DNA from: Serratia bockelmannii
GTDB taxonomy: Bacteria > Pseudomonadota > Gammaproteobacteria > Enterobacterales > Enterobacteriaceae
Length of the DNA stretch: 64,000 nt
Direction of reading: 5' to 3'
NCBI RefSeq assembly: GCF_008011855.1
Contig: NZ_VOUX01000033.1
Location: 1,674,001 to 1,738,000 of the forward strand
Under the pieces are notes generated by a model. The model did not search any database, was not told the origin of the DNA, and saw only the letters and a program-made list of their open reading frames with translations. The translations under genes and the position numbers were made by a program. Shown here piece by piece: positions 23,174-31,731 of this stretch; position 1 is the stretch's first letter; each line of letters begins with the position of its first letter.

Positions 23174-23767
23174 TTATTGCTGATCCTCCGCATAGATACC
23201 AGCTGAAATGATGGCACCACCAATGCGACGCTTACCGTAGCCAATTGGAACAGGGTTTCCCTGAGCAATGGTGTTAACCGGCCCTCCGAATGCGTAGCTG
23301 GGTTTATTGTCCGGGTCTTCCCTTCGGGCTAATCCGTTTTGCATGGGTGAAAGCATTTGGACAACACCGCCCAGCATCATGGCTCCGCCCATCATCATTA
23401 CGTTTGCTCCCCATGGTTGCCCATAACCAAACTGCGCGATAGCCCCTACAGCAACTAATACGGCTCCCAATATTGTCTGGAAAACACCAGCTTTTTTACT
23501 GCCTATAATCACGGGTGCTATTCGGATATCTTCACTTCCTATGAACTTAATTTCATCAAGGCCGATATTCCTTTTACCATTAAATACGGCAAACGTTAAC
23601 CCTCTGCCTCTTGCACTTTGTAAAAATCTCTCAAAGCCAGGAATGGTAACTGATAACGCTTTTATCGCCTCTCTTGGTGTATCAATTACCAGCCTATGTA
23701 CACGCCCAAATTTAGAGCCAAGCACACCGTACAGCCTTACAGTTCTATACTTATTTTCACTATGCAT
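23174..23767 (-). CDS. I: Tail assembly protein (lambda gpI-like)
   Basis: 197 aa; needed for tail-tip assembly but not retained in the lambda virion. Start at the ATG at 23767 (MHSENKYRTVRLYG) preceded by GGGGC; the frame continues upstream but overlaps the neighbouring lipoprotein frame. Seen: N-terminal ubiquitin-like fold region, a Gly/Met-rich hydrophobic segment at about 105-140, and the C-terminal NPVPIGYGKRRIGG motif typical of gpI. Lies between K and J in normal lambda order, apart from the inserted lipoprotein gene. Confidence 0.88.
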   Translation of the reverse strand: MHSENKYRTVRLYGVLGSKFGRVHRLVIDTPREAIKALSVTIPGFERFLQSARGRGLTFAVFNGKRNIGLDEIKFIGSEDIRIAPVIIGSKKAGVFQTILGAVLVAVGAIAQFGYGQPWGANVMMMGGAMMLGGVVQMLSPMQNGLARREDPDNKPSYAFGGPVNTIAQGNPVPIGYGKRRIGGAIISAGIYAEDQQ

Positions 23768-23814
23768 AGTTAGCCCCGCAATATAATAACCCGCGTTCTG
23801 CGGGCTATCGTTTT

Positions 23815-24147
23815 TTACAAACACCCCTTGGCATCTCTTTCCCAAAGATTATTAAACCCTCTGGAAACCGCATATACATTCACATTTGAACCGCCAGCAC
23901 CATCTGGCTCGATTGTAGCCATAGATAATGCACCTAAACCTTGGGTGGTTATTCTAAACCCATTTTCGGTTTCTATTACACTGGCTGTTGAGTTTATATC
24001 CTGCCATTTGGGTGCCAAGCATTTCGTGTATTTTTCTGGACTCTTATTACTATGCGATGAGAAGATAGGTTTTTGATTTTCTAATTGTCCAGTTGTACAA
24101 CCAGAAAAAATAGCTGTGGCAACAATGGCTAAAATGATTTTCCGCAT
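23815..24147 (-). CDS. Small lipoprotein inserted between tail genes K and I
   Basis: 110 aa from the ATG at 24147 behind AAGGGA. Signal peptide with lipobox IFSGC (lipid-modified Cys17), then a small mixed domain; residues at +2/+3 are Thr-Thr, which favours outer-membrane targeting. Not part of the lambda tail order, AT-richer than flanking tail genes, and same strand as the late operon. Possible superinfection-exclusion or envelope cargo by position; no family recognised. Confidence 0.68.
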   Translation of the reverse strand: MRKIILAIVATAIFSGCTTGQLENQKPIFSSHSNKSPEKYTKCLAPKWQDINSTASVIETENGFRITTQGLGALSMATIEPDGAGGSNVNVYAVSRGFNNLWERDAKGCL

Positions 24148-24172
24148 TTTGAAATCCCTTCTTATGTAGGAT

Positions 24173-24889
24173 TCAAGATGATAGCAGATTACCATCGTAC
24201 CGCAGAGTGATGATCGTCCGCGCCAGCCAGTAACCGCCATACGGCACGCGCTGGCTCATGTGTCCGTACATGTGGTGGATCATCACGCCATCCCCCAGGT
24301 AAACCGCTGCGTGATTCGGTTCATCAGCGCGCACCTGCATAATGATTACGTCGCCGACCTGCATTTCACCGGATGCCGGTACAAACCCTGCCTCGCCGTA
24401 ATGTTTCATGTAGAGGTTTTCACCCCGTTCCCACCAGCCGTCATCCCGTTCAAAATTGGGGAGTGAGATATTGCGCTCCAGTGCATACCAGTCTCGCACT
24501 ATTGCGTAACAGTCCCAGAACCCATGCACGAATGGGCGGCCCAACAGCGGTTTTATGCCATTCGTGGGCATCACCTGCCGAATATCGCCCTCCGGCCAGC
24601 TGGCGATAATCCACGGCAGCTGTGACAAGTCACATTGTGCAAGATCAAGGTGGCTTGGTTGTGTCGTTGCATCCGGGTGGCTATGAACGATAGCGACAAT
24701 ATCGCCGCTATCCTCTGCCTCGGCGTAGTCCTCAGGTGCCATGCAGAATTGTTCCGTTGGCTCGGGGGCCAAATTACGGCACGGCACATAACGCTGTCGC
24801 CTGCCGTTCTGCACCACCAGCCCGCAGCATTCCCGTGGATACTCTGCTTCAGCGTGTGCCATGATCGCATTGATAATGTGCTTTCGCAT
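24173..24889 (-). CDS. K: Tail tip assembly protein K (JAMM protease plus NlpC/P60)
   Basis: 238 aa, lambda gpK-like. N-terminal JAB/MPN metalloprotease with HSHPDATTQPSHLD (His-x-His and Asp metal ligands), and a C-terminal NlpC/P60 peptidase with Cys in HGFWDCYAIVRDWY and His in PNHAAVYLGDG. Acts in tail tip assembly and probably in opening peptidoglycan. Between L and I/J as in lambda. Confidence 0.93.
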   Translation of the reverse strand: MRKHIINAIMAHAEAEYPRECCGLVVQNGRRQRYVPCRNLAPEPTEQFCMAPEDYAEAEDSGDIVAIVHSHPDATTQPSHLDLAQCDLSQLPWIIASWPEGDIRQVMPTNGIKPLLGRPFVHGFWDCYAIVRDWYALERNISLPNFERDDGWWERGENLYMKHYGEAGFVPASGEMQVGDVIIMQVRADEPNHAAVYLGDGVMIHHMYGHMSQRVPYGGYWLARTIITLRYDGNLLSS

Positions 24890-24891
24890 GA

Positions 24892-25644
24892 TTACCTCTT
24901 GAGCAATGCGGAGCCTGGAAACCCGCCGAACGGCAGCGGATTACCTTTCCCCCAACGCGGCTCGCACCCCGTAGAGAGCAGGCCAGAGCATTCATCCTTA
25001 GACGGGTCATCGGTCGGATTGCCGTCAGCATCAAAATATTTGTTGCCGGTGTACCCACACGACGCACCGCGATACTGACCACGCATGCACCAGGTGCAGA
25101 GGCCGTGGATTTGCCGCGTCGGGATCATTAGCCCTTCAAGGTCAGCGGGTGAAGACAGAGCAAACTGAATTTCTTTGTTGTTGCCGTTCAGCTTATGATC
25201 GATATACCAAACGTCGATATCTTCCTGAGAAGGATCGGCTTCCGGGTTGCCCTCGGGAAAATTACGGGCATCAAGATAATGCGCGTAGGTGTCCCGGATC
25301 GTCACCTTTGCCTTGGCCATGTTCTGGTAGTAAAGGCAAAGTGAGGCGATCGTGCCGTCGATATTACTGACGGTCAGTGTAGGGCTTGGCGCTGAACCGT
25401 CGCTGGTCACCTCAAGCCCTTCTATCTTCACAGGCCACGGCTTGTATTCCTGCCCCTGCCACCAAATAGACTTCGCCAGCAGCTTACCGGGGTCATCACC
25501 GGCAGCTTCCAGTTCATCTTCAGAGTGGGGGATTGTATGGCTGTGGAAATACAGCTCTGGCCCGTTAAATTTTGTGCCGTCCACGACGAACAGGCGCACT
25601 TTACTCCCAGGCTCAAGGCGCTGGTGATCGGTGATAATCGACAT
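24892..25644 (-). CDS. L: Minor tail protein L (Fe-S tail tip)
   Basis: 250 aa, lambda gpL-like. N-terminal beta domain (about 1-165) and a cysteine-rich C-terminal domain: CTWC, ASC, DEC and GC cysteines in residues 185-232, matching the 4Fe-4S-binding tip domain of gpL. Stop lies 2 bp before gene K start. Confidence 0.92.
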   Translation of the reverse strand: MSIITDHQRLEPGSKVRLFVVDGTKFNGPELYFHSHTIPHSEDELEAAGDDPGKLLAKSIWWQGQEYKPWPVKIEGLEVTSDGSAPSPTLTVSNIDGTIASLCLYYQNMAKAKVTIRDTYAHYLDARNFPEGNPEADPSQEDIDVWYIDHKLNGNNKEIQFALSSPADLEGLMIPTRQIHGLCTWCMRGQYRGASCGYTGNKYFDADGNPTDDPSKDECSGLLSTGCEPRWGKGNPLPFGGFPGSALLKR

Positions 25645-25652
25645 TTTCTGTC

Positions 25653-25988
25653 CTATGGATGGTAGGCGCGGGTAAACGTAACGGAAAGGGAATAGTAAGC
25701 GCCGCTGGCCTGCACGCTGAATTTACCAGCCTGATAGAGACCAAGCTCAAACATCGGGTTTTTCCATTTAAAGGAACGGTATCCTTTATGTTCGCGGAGA
25801 AACTGAACGATGGGCTTTATCTCATCCCAGACGCCGAGAAACACAAGCGGCCAGCTTTCCTTCTCAGCGTTGATACCGTCGCCGGTACTCTGCGCATAAC
25901 CGTCTCCGAATTGCGTCGTTCTCACCACTGGCTCTATCTCACCAGTAGTGCCAATCCGCGCCGGGAAATTGAACGTTTCTAATTTCAT
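25653..25988 (-). CDS. M: Minor tail protein M
   Basis: 111 aa, phage minor tail protein family of lambda gpM; forms the ring between tape measure and gpL. Contains VVRTTQFGDGYAQ and the C-terminal YYSLSVTFTRAYHP. Overlaps the tape-measure stop by 4 bp and is 8 bp from L. Confidence 0.93.
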   Translation of the reverse strand: MKLETFNFPARIGTTGEIEPVVRTTQFGDGYAQSTGDGINAEKESWPLVFLGVWDEIKPIVQFLREHKGYRSFKWKNPMFELGLYQAGKFSVQASGAYYSLSVTFTRAYHP

Positions 25989-28933
25989 CGACTCCCCTTG
26001 ATTGCGCGGTTAAGTGTTCCGCCCTGGCTCAGACTCTTATTCAGCAACACACGGAAGCGCTGATCGACATAGTTCGCGATATCATTACCCGCAGATTCAA
26101 ATCCGCTCGTCGCCTGCACCTGGTTGGAACCATCAGAGTTAAGCGTAATATCAACGTTGATCAGGGTTTGGTTACCCATCACCCCATTAGCCCGCACACC
26201 CAGCGAACCGTCTGCCCCACGCTTGAGCGGCATGATCGCCTCTGGGCCAGCCTCGCCCATCAGGCCAGCACCCTTGGCGAACGCAAACATGGTGGGATTG
26301 CTGACGATCTGCCCGCTGTATGCACTCAGTGACGGCGACGAATAAACGCCGCCTTTGGCGTTGGCAAACATCGGTACTTGCCCTGGGTCATTGCCGGAGG
26401 GGGCAAAGAAGTTCATTCCGGCTTTCAGTGCGTTGAACATCGCCATCTTGATCATCATGCTGGCGAGATCGGTCAGGACAGACTTGGCGAAGTCGTTAAA
26501 GCTGGCTTTGGCTGTGGTGACGAAGTTGGTCAGCATGCCGGTCATACCGTCAAATGTTCGGGTGGTAGCGTCTTTCACCTGCCCATAAACGTTACCGGCA
26601 TTGGCTGACCAGTCCATCATTCCCTTTTTCAGCCCTGCGGTGTAATCGCCCTCGATAGCCGCTTTTTCCTGCGCGGCATTTCGCACGATATCCAGTTGGC
26701 GTTGCTGCTCACTGGCGAGAATGGCCGTCTGTTGCATGTACTGCTCGGACGTTTTGTCCGTCACTTCCTTATCCAGCTGCAAGCGGTGTTGCTGGAACGA
26801 CTGCCGGATTTGCTGCTCAGCCACCATCTGATCGTAGGCATCAGTGGACATGGTCATCTGCGCATTACGGTTGGCGTACTCCTGCTGTTTCGCGGCCGTT
26901 TCCATCACCAGACTGCGGGTTTGTTCCAACAGTTTTTTGCCAATCTCCCTTTCGCGGTTTGCCTTTTCCAGCGCCACATTTTCGGTTAATTGCGCCCTGA
27001 TCTGGTCTTGCATGGACAACAAGCTTTTTTGACCGGCGGTCAGCTTCTTACCCTGAAGCCCTGCAATCTCCTGATCGAAGGCCACCAGCTTTTTCTGCGA
27101 TTCGGTCAGTTTGTCGGTATCTTGCGCCTGCGCGCGCAGCACTGAGGATTGTTGCTGCAACTGTTGCAGACGTCTTACGCCTTCACTATCGCTATACGCA
27201 GCCCCTTTGGACTTTGCGCCATACTGCTTGTTAATGCCTTTCAGCGCCTGCGCGTATTCGTCTGCCGTCAGTTTTCCGGCCTTAAACTGCGCCGACACAA
27301 TACCCGTTAGGTGGGCCTGTTCCTTTTTAGGATCAGCCCCCGCCTTAATCGCGGCGGAGACTTCATTCTGTAGCTTTAACTCTTTCCGGGCGGCTTCCTG
27401 TTCCTGCTGCCGCCGCTTGTACAGCTCTTCGTTGGTTTTCTTCACCTCGTTAGCGGTATCGTTGCTGATATCCAGCTTAACGCCCTGTGCCAGTGCCTGC
27501 GCCTGGCCGGTTTTCATGTGTGCCTGACCGATGATATCGAACGCGGACGCCACTTCATTTTTCAGCGACTTCCAGATAGACGCCAAACCGCTGACGCTGT
27601 TCTCCTGCTCGGTGACTTTGGCTTTCACATCATCAAGGTATTTCTGCTGAAGTAACGCCGTCGCTTCACTGGTTTTGCCCTGCCTGGACAGCGTGGCGAT
27701 GTGATCGATAAACGTGGTGTTGAGCTGAACGCCCTGATTTGTCAACGCCTCCATTGCCTTTAGAGGTTCACCGCTCAGGCTTGATAGCGTCGCAACAAGA
27801 TCATCGGATGACATACCCAGCTCGTTCATCCGGGTGCCAGTTTCAGCGATGTCCGACAGCATATTGCCACCGAATCCTGCGCCGGCGGCGCTGGTGACAG
27901 CCTTAACCGCATTCTCTGTTCCGCCGAGCGTCATCGTCAGCATGCGCAGATCATTCACCGTCATAATGGCCTGAAGCCCTGACTTTTGAAGCGCTGCGGT
28001 ATATGCCTTGGTCTCTGCCTCCCCTTTTTGGAACGCGGTATACAATGCCGTGGCACCGGCAACCGCCGCCATGATGCTTAAGCCTACCGGGCCACCCAGC
28101 AGAGCCAGCGCACTTTTCATCAAGTTAGTGCTGACCGCTGCCGCACGCGCCGTAAAGGAAACCTCCTTGTTGGCCGCGCTGATTTGGTTCAGGGAGGAAA
28201 GCAGGTTGGTTTTGCCCTGGGCTTCGGCAATATCTGCCGCCAGCACCGCTTTTGATGCCTGCGCCATTTTTTCCTTGGCGCTGACCTCGGCAAGATCAGC
28301 CTCGCGCACCTTGCGGTGAATGTCGGCATACTCTTTTTGATAGCTGACCGAAAGGCCGTAGAGCTGGTTTTCCTGATTTTTTGCCGCATAGAAGCGCGAC
28401 ATTTCCTGAGCCTGCTCACGGGATGCTTGAGCCTGTTCACGGGTACGCTTAGCCGCGTCAAACTGCGCCTGAGCTTGCTGGCGTGCAGATTGCGCCTGTT
28501 CAATCTGGCCCTGCGCCGCCTTGTTAAACTCAAGGGCAGCAGCTTTCGCCGCTTCGCGTTGGGCTTCCCAGCCGCTGGTCAGCCCCTTAAAGCCGATGAA
28601 AGTGCGATCGAGCGTCGGGATTAACGTATTGGCCAGCGTGCTGACTGCGATGTTACTCCCACCGGCCAGGCCACTGATCACACTTCGCAGCCCTTCGAAG
28701 CCGCCCTGACTGGCGCTGAGCGCACCACTCAACGAGTTAAGCTGACCGCCGGTGCGCTTCGCCTGATTGCCTATCTGGGTCAGTGCTTCGGTGGTTTTCT
28801 GGCTTTCCTGCTGCGCCTTACCCGTGAAGTTTTTTGACGCGGTTTCTGCCGTTCTGAATGAATCGACAATTTGAGATTTAAAACTGGCGGAATTCAGGTG
28901 CAGCGCTACCGTCAGAGTAGCTACATCGGCCAT
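25985..28933 (-). CDS. H: Tail length tape measure protein (lambda gpH-like)
   Basis: 982 aa from the ATG at 28933 (MADVATLTVALHLNSASF); its ATG overlaps the gpT stop as TAATG. N-terminal prophage tape-measure domain, long Ala/Gln-rich coiled coil (about 130-260), hydrophobic segment at about 280-300 (LALLGGPVGLSIMAAVAG), further coils, and the lambda tail-length C-terminal domain (about 750-950). Sets tail length by scaffolding the tube. Confidence 0.95.
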   Translation of the reverse strand: MADVATLTVALHLNSASFKSQIVDSFRTAETASKNFTGKAQQESQKTTEALTQIGNQAKRTGGQLNSLSGALSASQGGFEGLRSVISGLAGGSNIAVSTLANTLIPTLDRTFIGFKGLTSGWEAQREAAKAAALEFNKAAQGQIEQAQSARQQAQAQFDAAKRTREQAQASREQAQEMSRFYAAKNQENQLYGLSVSYQKEYADIHRKVREADLAEVSAKEKMAQASKAVLAADIAEAQGKTNLLSSLNQISAANKEVSFTARAAAVSTNLMKSALALLGGPVGLSIMAAVAGATALYTAFQKGEAETKAYTAALQKSGLQAIMTVNDLRMLTMTLGGTENAVKAVTSAAGAGFGGNMLSDIAETGTRMNELGMSSDDLVATLSSLSGEPLKAMEALTNQGVQLNTTFIDHIATLSRQGKTSEATALLQQKYLDDVKAKVTEQENSVSGLASIWKSLKNEVASAFDIIGQAHMKTGQAQALAQGVKLDISNDTANEVKKTNEELYKRRQQEQEAARKELKLQNEVSAAIKAGADPKKEQAHLTGIVSAQFKAGKLTADEYAQALKGINKQYGAKSKGAAYSDSEGVRRLQQLQQQSSVLRAQAQDTDKLTESQKKLVAFDQEIAGLQGKKLTAGQKSLLSMQDQIRAQLTENVALEKANREREIGKKLLEQTRSLVMETAAKQQEYANRNAQMTMSTDAYDQMVAEQQIRQSFQQHRLQLDKEVTDKTSEQYMQQTAILASEQQRQLDIVRNAAQEKAAIEGDYTAGLKKGMMDWSANAGNVYGQVKDATTRTFDGMTGMLTNFVTTAKASFNDFAKSVLTDLASMMIKMAMFNALKAGMNFFAPSGNDPGQVPMFANAKGGVYSSPSLSAYSGQIVSNPTMFAFAKGAGLMGEAGPEAIMPLKRGADGSLGVRANGVMGNQTLINVDITLNSDGSNQVQATSGFESAGNDIANYVDQRFRVLLNKSLSQGGTLNRAIKGSR

Positions 28934-29169
28934 TACATGAGCGCTCGCATAACGGCAGCACACTGTTCATCAACATCAGATGCGACAGGGGCTGACAGAT
29001 TGACAGGGGGTGGGGTAGCAGTATCGGACGTTGCCTTATCCACCAGCGAATAGAACGCCTCCCAGTGCTGGATAATGGAGGCCGGGAGGGCTGCAATCTT
29101 TCTTACGTCAGGCTCACCGAAGCGATCGGCCAACTGATAGATCAGCCATAGCCACGGTGAGTGGGTCAG
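28933..29169 (-). CDS. T: gpT-type frameshift extension of tail chaperone
   Basis: Reading frame -1 relative to gene G, joined at the slippery site 29175-29169. After the slip 78 residues follow (starting LTHSPWLWLIYQL) to the TAA at 28935-28933, giving a 197-aa GT fusion. GT recruits the tape measure during tail assembly in lambda. The frame lacks a credible independent start, which supports frameshift expression. Confidence 0.88.
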   Translation of the reverse strand: MTHSPWLWLIYQLADRFGEPDVRKIAALPASIIQHWEAFYSLVDKATSDTATPPPVNLSAPVASDVDEQCAAVMRALM

Positions 29170-29525
29170 TTTTTTTCGGCTTCCTCCAGCGTGCCGTAGC
29201 TGTGGCTCTGGATAGCGCGGATTGCATCAAATAACGCCGCGTTATCATGAGCGGCAAGCAGTTCTGCCGGTGAAGGCAAATCAGACGCAGGTACTGATTT
29301 ACCCTGCTCGTCAACCAGCGCAGAGAGGATCAACTGAGCGCCGAGCAGTGTTGCTGCCTTTTGATCACTATCTGCCTGTGCCTTTCCAAGACCTTCGTCG
29401 TAATCCATCAGTTCACATACCGTCAGGCGGCGGATATGTACCGGCACGCCAAACAGTGTGTGCGTCACCGCCGTATTGGTGGGTTGAAGCAGCGCGGTTT
29501 TGAGGTTGATTTTCTTCTGGGTCAT
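29166..29525 (-). CDS. G: Tail assembly chaperone gpG
   Basis: 119 aa. Binds the tape-measure protein with GT before tube polymerisation. Contains VHIRRLTVCELMDYDEG and ends EEAEKN then TGA. The heptamer A AAA AAC immediately before the stop is a canonical -1 slip site, as in lambda G/GT. Between the major tail protein and tape measure, the expected place. Confidence 0.93.
   Translation of the reverse strand: MTQKKINLKTALLQPTNTAVTHTLFGVPVHIRRLTVCELMDYDEGLGKAQADSDQKAATLLGAQLILSALVDEQGKSVPASDLPSPAELLAAHDNAALFDAIRAIQSHSYGTLEEAEKN
29169..29175 (-). promoter_or_regulatory. -1 programmed frameshift site, G to GT
   Basis: AAAAAAC with the zero frame GAA AAA AAC TGA: fits X XXY YYZ exactly, with the stop one codon downstream and a long -1 frame open behind it. 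Confidence 0.88.
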
Positions 29526-29534
29526 GCCATGTCC

Positions 29535-29798
29535 TTATTTAATCGTTACGGTTGCGGTTGCGCTGTTGACAGTGTCTGACCGCTCGGCAGACAACACCAC
29601 GCGATAAGCGCCAGCATCGGCGGCCACAACTGAGTTTTTGGTATAGGTGGCAGAGGTTGCGCCGCTGATATCAGTGCCGTTTTTCTGCCATTGGTATTTA
29701 ACGGGCTTGCCGTTACTGGAGGTAGCCGCAACAGTCAGGGACAAATTGCCCCCGACTGCCAGATCAGCGCTCTTCGGCTGGGTAGTCACGCTGATCAC
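29535..29798 (-). CDS. Ig-like domain, probably a frameshift extension of the major tail protein
   Basis: 87 aa counted from a GTG at 29798: one immunoglobulin-like beta sandwich (KYQWQKNGTDISGATSATY and the DAGAYRVV tyrosine-corner motif). Such domains decorate phage virions and may bind cell-surface glycans. The only upstream purine run, AAAGG, is too close to the GTG for good initiation, while a C CCA AAG slip heptamer sits 3 nt upstream in the gpV frame; a -1 shift would give a 238-aa V-Ig fusion, similar in size to lambda gpV (246), which has its Ig domain in frame. Confidence 0.8.
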   Translation of the reverse strand: MISVTTQPKSADLAVGGNLSLTVAATSSNGKPVKYQWQKNGTDISGATSATYTKNSVVAADAGAYRVVLSAERSDTVNSATATVTIK

Positions 29799-30250
29799 AC
29801 CTTTGGGGCTACAGCTCCCCAGGTGTTGCTGTTCTGCTTGCCTTGCACCGTGATCTGAATGACTTCACTCGCCGGAGCGGTGATTTCGTTCATCTTCCAG
29901 CCGGACAGCGAGAGGATCGAGGTGGAGGTGCGGCCGTTCGGCAACTCAACATAGAACTGAACGGTTTCGCGGTTGTCCGCTGCGGTCAGGAACGCCGCAA
30001 AATCGGTATTGGATGGATCGTCGATAAACCCGATCGACTTCTCCGCGCCTTCCGGCAGGTCGGAGATAAATTGCTTTGTGGTGTCGATAAGGGTCGTGCA
30101 ATCGACAAAACTGCCGGTCTGCCCCATCTCGCCCACAGCCTTACAGTTAACCAGCGCCTTCATGGCCGTCGGTGCTGCGCCGACAGCGCCCCACTTAACA
30201 ACCGTGCCAGCCGGAAGCATGGCGTACTCTGGCGACGTTTTATCAGCCAT
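29795..30250 (-). CDS. V: Major tail tube protein (gpV-like)
   Basis: 151 aa from the ATG at 30250 (MADKTSPEYAMLPAGT). Tail-tube fold with FISDLPEGAEKSIGF and GRTSTSILSLSGW, polymerises as hexameric rings. Shorter than lambda gpV because the Ig-like domain is in the -1 frame directly behind it. Start chosen at the internal ATG because GGGAAATT precedes it; 4 upstream codons in frame are possible. Confidence 0.9.
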   Translation of the reverse strand: MADKTSPEYAMLPAGTVVKWGAVGAAPTAMKALVNCKAVGEMGQTGSFVDCTTLIDTTKQFISDLPEGAEKSIGFIDDPSNTDFAAFLTAADNRETVQFYVELPNGRTSTSILSLSGWKMNEITAPASEVIQITVQGKQNSNTWGAVAPKV

Positions 30251-30284
30251 AATTTCCCTCACTTAATGATTGTGGCAGCGGTCG

Positions 30285-30689
30285 CTACCGGTTTTCGATG
30301 CCGTAGCGGAGTTCTGCCGCCAGGATGCGTAATACGCGGGTTTTGTTGTAATCGAGTGCCGGGCGGATAAACGGTTCGGCAACCTGCTTAACCGTGCCGA
30401 ATTCCTGCGCCAGCGCCTTCATGTGATGCTTCTTGCTCGGGCCGACCTTGAATGTCATTACCGTCAAATAACGAGGATCGTTCATGCGGCTCGTACTGCG
30501 GATTTTTATATCGTCTCGCATGTGCGCTCCGGTGCTGCTCTCATCAAAACCGGCATGCAGTTTCATGTCTTCCAGCACCGGCTCCAGTGCCGCTCGCCCG
30601 GCATCTCGCAATACCTTGACCGCTTCATCCCCCATCGCCTTTAGCTGGCGCTCCAGAGAATCAAGGCCCGTAACGTTTATGCTGATCAT
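30285..30689 (-). CDS. HK97 gp10-type tail completion protein
   Basis: 134 aa. Begins MISINVTGLDSLERQLKAM and has ALEPVLEDMK and a conserved C-terminal EPFIRPALD, features of the HK97-gp10/lambda gpZ-like head-tail completion family. Acts at the head-tail joint. Overlaps the next upstream gene by 4 bp in a tightly packed operon. Confidence 0.85.
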   Translation of the reverse strand: MISINVTGLDSLERQLKAMGDEAVKVLRDAGRAALEPVLEDMKLHAGFDESSTGAHMRDDIKIRSTSRMNDPRYLTVMTFKVGPSKKHHMKALAQEFGTVKQVAEPFIRPALDYNKTRVLRILAAELRYGIENR

Positions 30690-31075
30690 GTGGCGTCCTC
30701 CGGGTAACAGATGACGTAATCACGCACCAGCCGGTACTGAACGCTGTTGTTGGTGAGGGTGGTTGCTCCCTGTTGCATCGTGCCGCGTGTCACTGTCTGA
30801 ACGGGCCAGCGCCCAATATGCCCGTGCTGAATGCTCTCCCAGGCGGCGCAAATAGCCTTATCCATTTCAATGAGGCGCGCGTAATCGCCGATGACATAAA
30901 GCGCGACCTGAAAGCGCCCCTGGATCAGTGCCGTGCTGGCTAGCCCGGTATCAACTTTCGGGTTGCTGACCTTCTGATACGTCACGCCGTCCTGTTCCGG
31001 GTCAGGCAATAGCAGCGGGTATGCTGGCAGACTCGTTAGCGCCTCAAGTGACGCTTTGATTTCATACTCGATCAT
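30686..31075 (-). CDS. DUF3168-type tail terminator protein
   Basis: 129 aa, tail completion/terminator protein of the HK97 gp11 / lambda gpU position. Seen: VTYQKVSNPKVDTGLAST, and RFQVALYVIGDYARLIEMDKAI typical of DUF3168. Overlaps its upstream neighbour by 14 bp. Confidence 0.83.
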   Translation of the reverse strand: MIEYEIKASLEALTSLPAYPLLLPDPEQDGVTYQKVSNPKVDTGLASTALIQGRFQVALYVIGDYARLIEMDKAICAAWESIQHGHIGRWPVQTVTRGTMQQGATTLTNNSVQYRLVRDYVICYPEDAT

Positions 31076-31400
31076 GACGAATATCAGCCTCCGCCGTAAT
31101 TAACAGCCGGTCTCGCTGCGAACGGTCAGGCGCACGAACGGTAAAGGTTCGCTGTTGAAAGACCACCTGCCAATCAACGGTAATTTCGTCCCGTGGCCGC
31201 AGCGTGAACAGCATGGTCTCCACCACCTGCCCCTGTTCACCCGTGCGAATTTTTCGGTTGGAGATCGGCTCCGCATCCGCCCAGACCTCGGCGACAAATT
31301 CAAAGGATTTGACCGGTGCGCCGGTCTGCATATCGCGAATCGTAACGGGGCGCAGAAGCTTGATGCGAAACTCCAGCGAACCTGCGCGTAATGATTTCAT
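31062..31400 (-). CDS. Head closure (head-tail adaptor) protein
   Basis: 112 aa, SPP1 gp16-like stopper family. Small beta barrel: FRIKLLRPVTIRDMQTG, VWADAEPIS, and the closing LLITAEADI. Sits between connector and tail completion genes, overlapping both by 4-14 bp, as in HK97-type head-tail joints. Confidence 0.88.
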   Translation of the reverse strand: MKSLRAGSLEFRIKLLRPVTIRDMQTGAPVKSFEFVAEVWADAEPISNRKIRTGEQGQVVETMLFTLRPRDEITVDWQVVFQQRTFTVRAPDRSQRDRLLITAEADIRHDRV

Positions 31401-31723
31401 AAGCCATAAATCCGATAGGGTTGGAGTAAAGACTCAACAGCCAGCGGCAATTTTGATGCCGACGCGCCAACTATCACGGCCTCACGGTTCGCGTACCAAT
31501 GACCGATAAGCAGTAACATCGCGGTGCGCACGTCGTCCTCCAGCAACAGGTGATCTTCGTCGGTATCGTAACCGGGGTCGGATTCGCTGGCGTAAAGCGT
31601 GCGGCGGGTGTACCTCTCCACATGCTTTTTCGCCGCACCAATATATGCGCCTAGCAGGGTGTCATCCGCACTGAAATCAGGCTCCAGTCGGCAATGCTCT
31701 TTCACCAATTTCAGTTCTAACAT
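31397..31723 (-). CDS. Head-tail connector protein (HK97 gp6-like)
   Basis: 108 aa, helical adaptor that docks on the portal. Contains LVKEHCRLEPDFSADDTLL and IGAAKKHVERYTRRTL, hallmark of the gp6/gp15 connector family; short DEDHLLLEDDVRTAMLLLIGHWY helix follows. Order portal-protease-capsid-connector is the HK97 order. Confidence 0.92.
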   Translation of the reverse strand: MLELKLVKEHCRLEPDFSADDTLLGAYIGAAKKHVERYTRRTLYASESDPGYDTDEDHLLLEDDVRTAMLLLIGHWYANREAVIVGASASKLPLAVESLLQPYRIYGL

Positions 31724-31731
31724 GGCTCACC

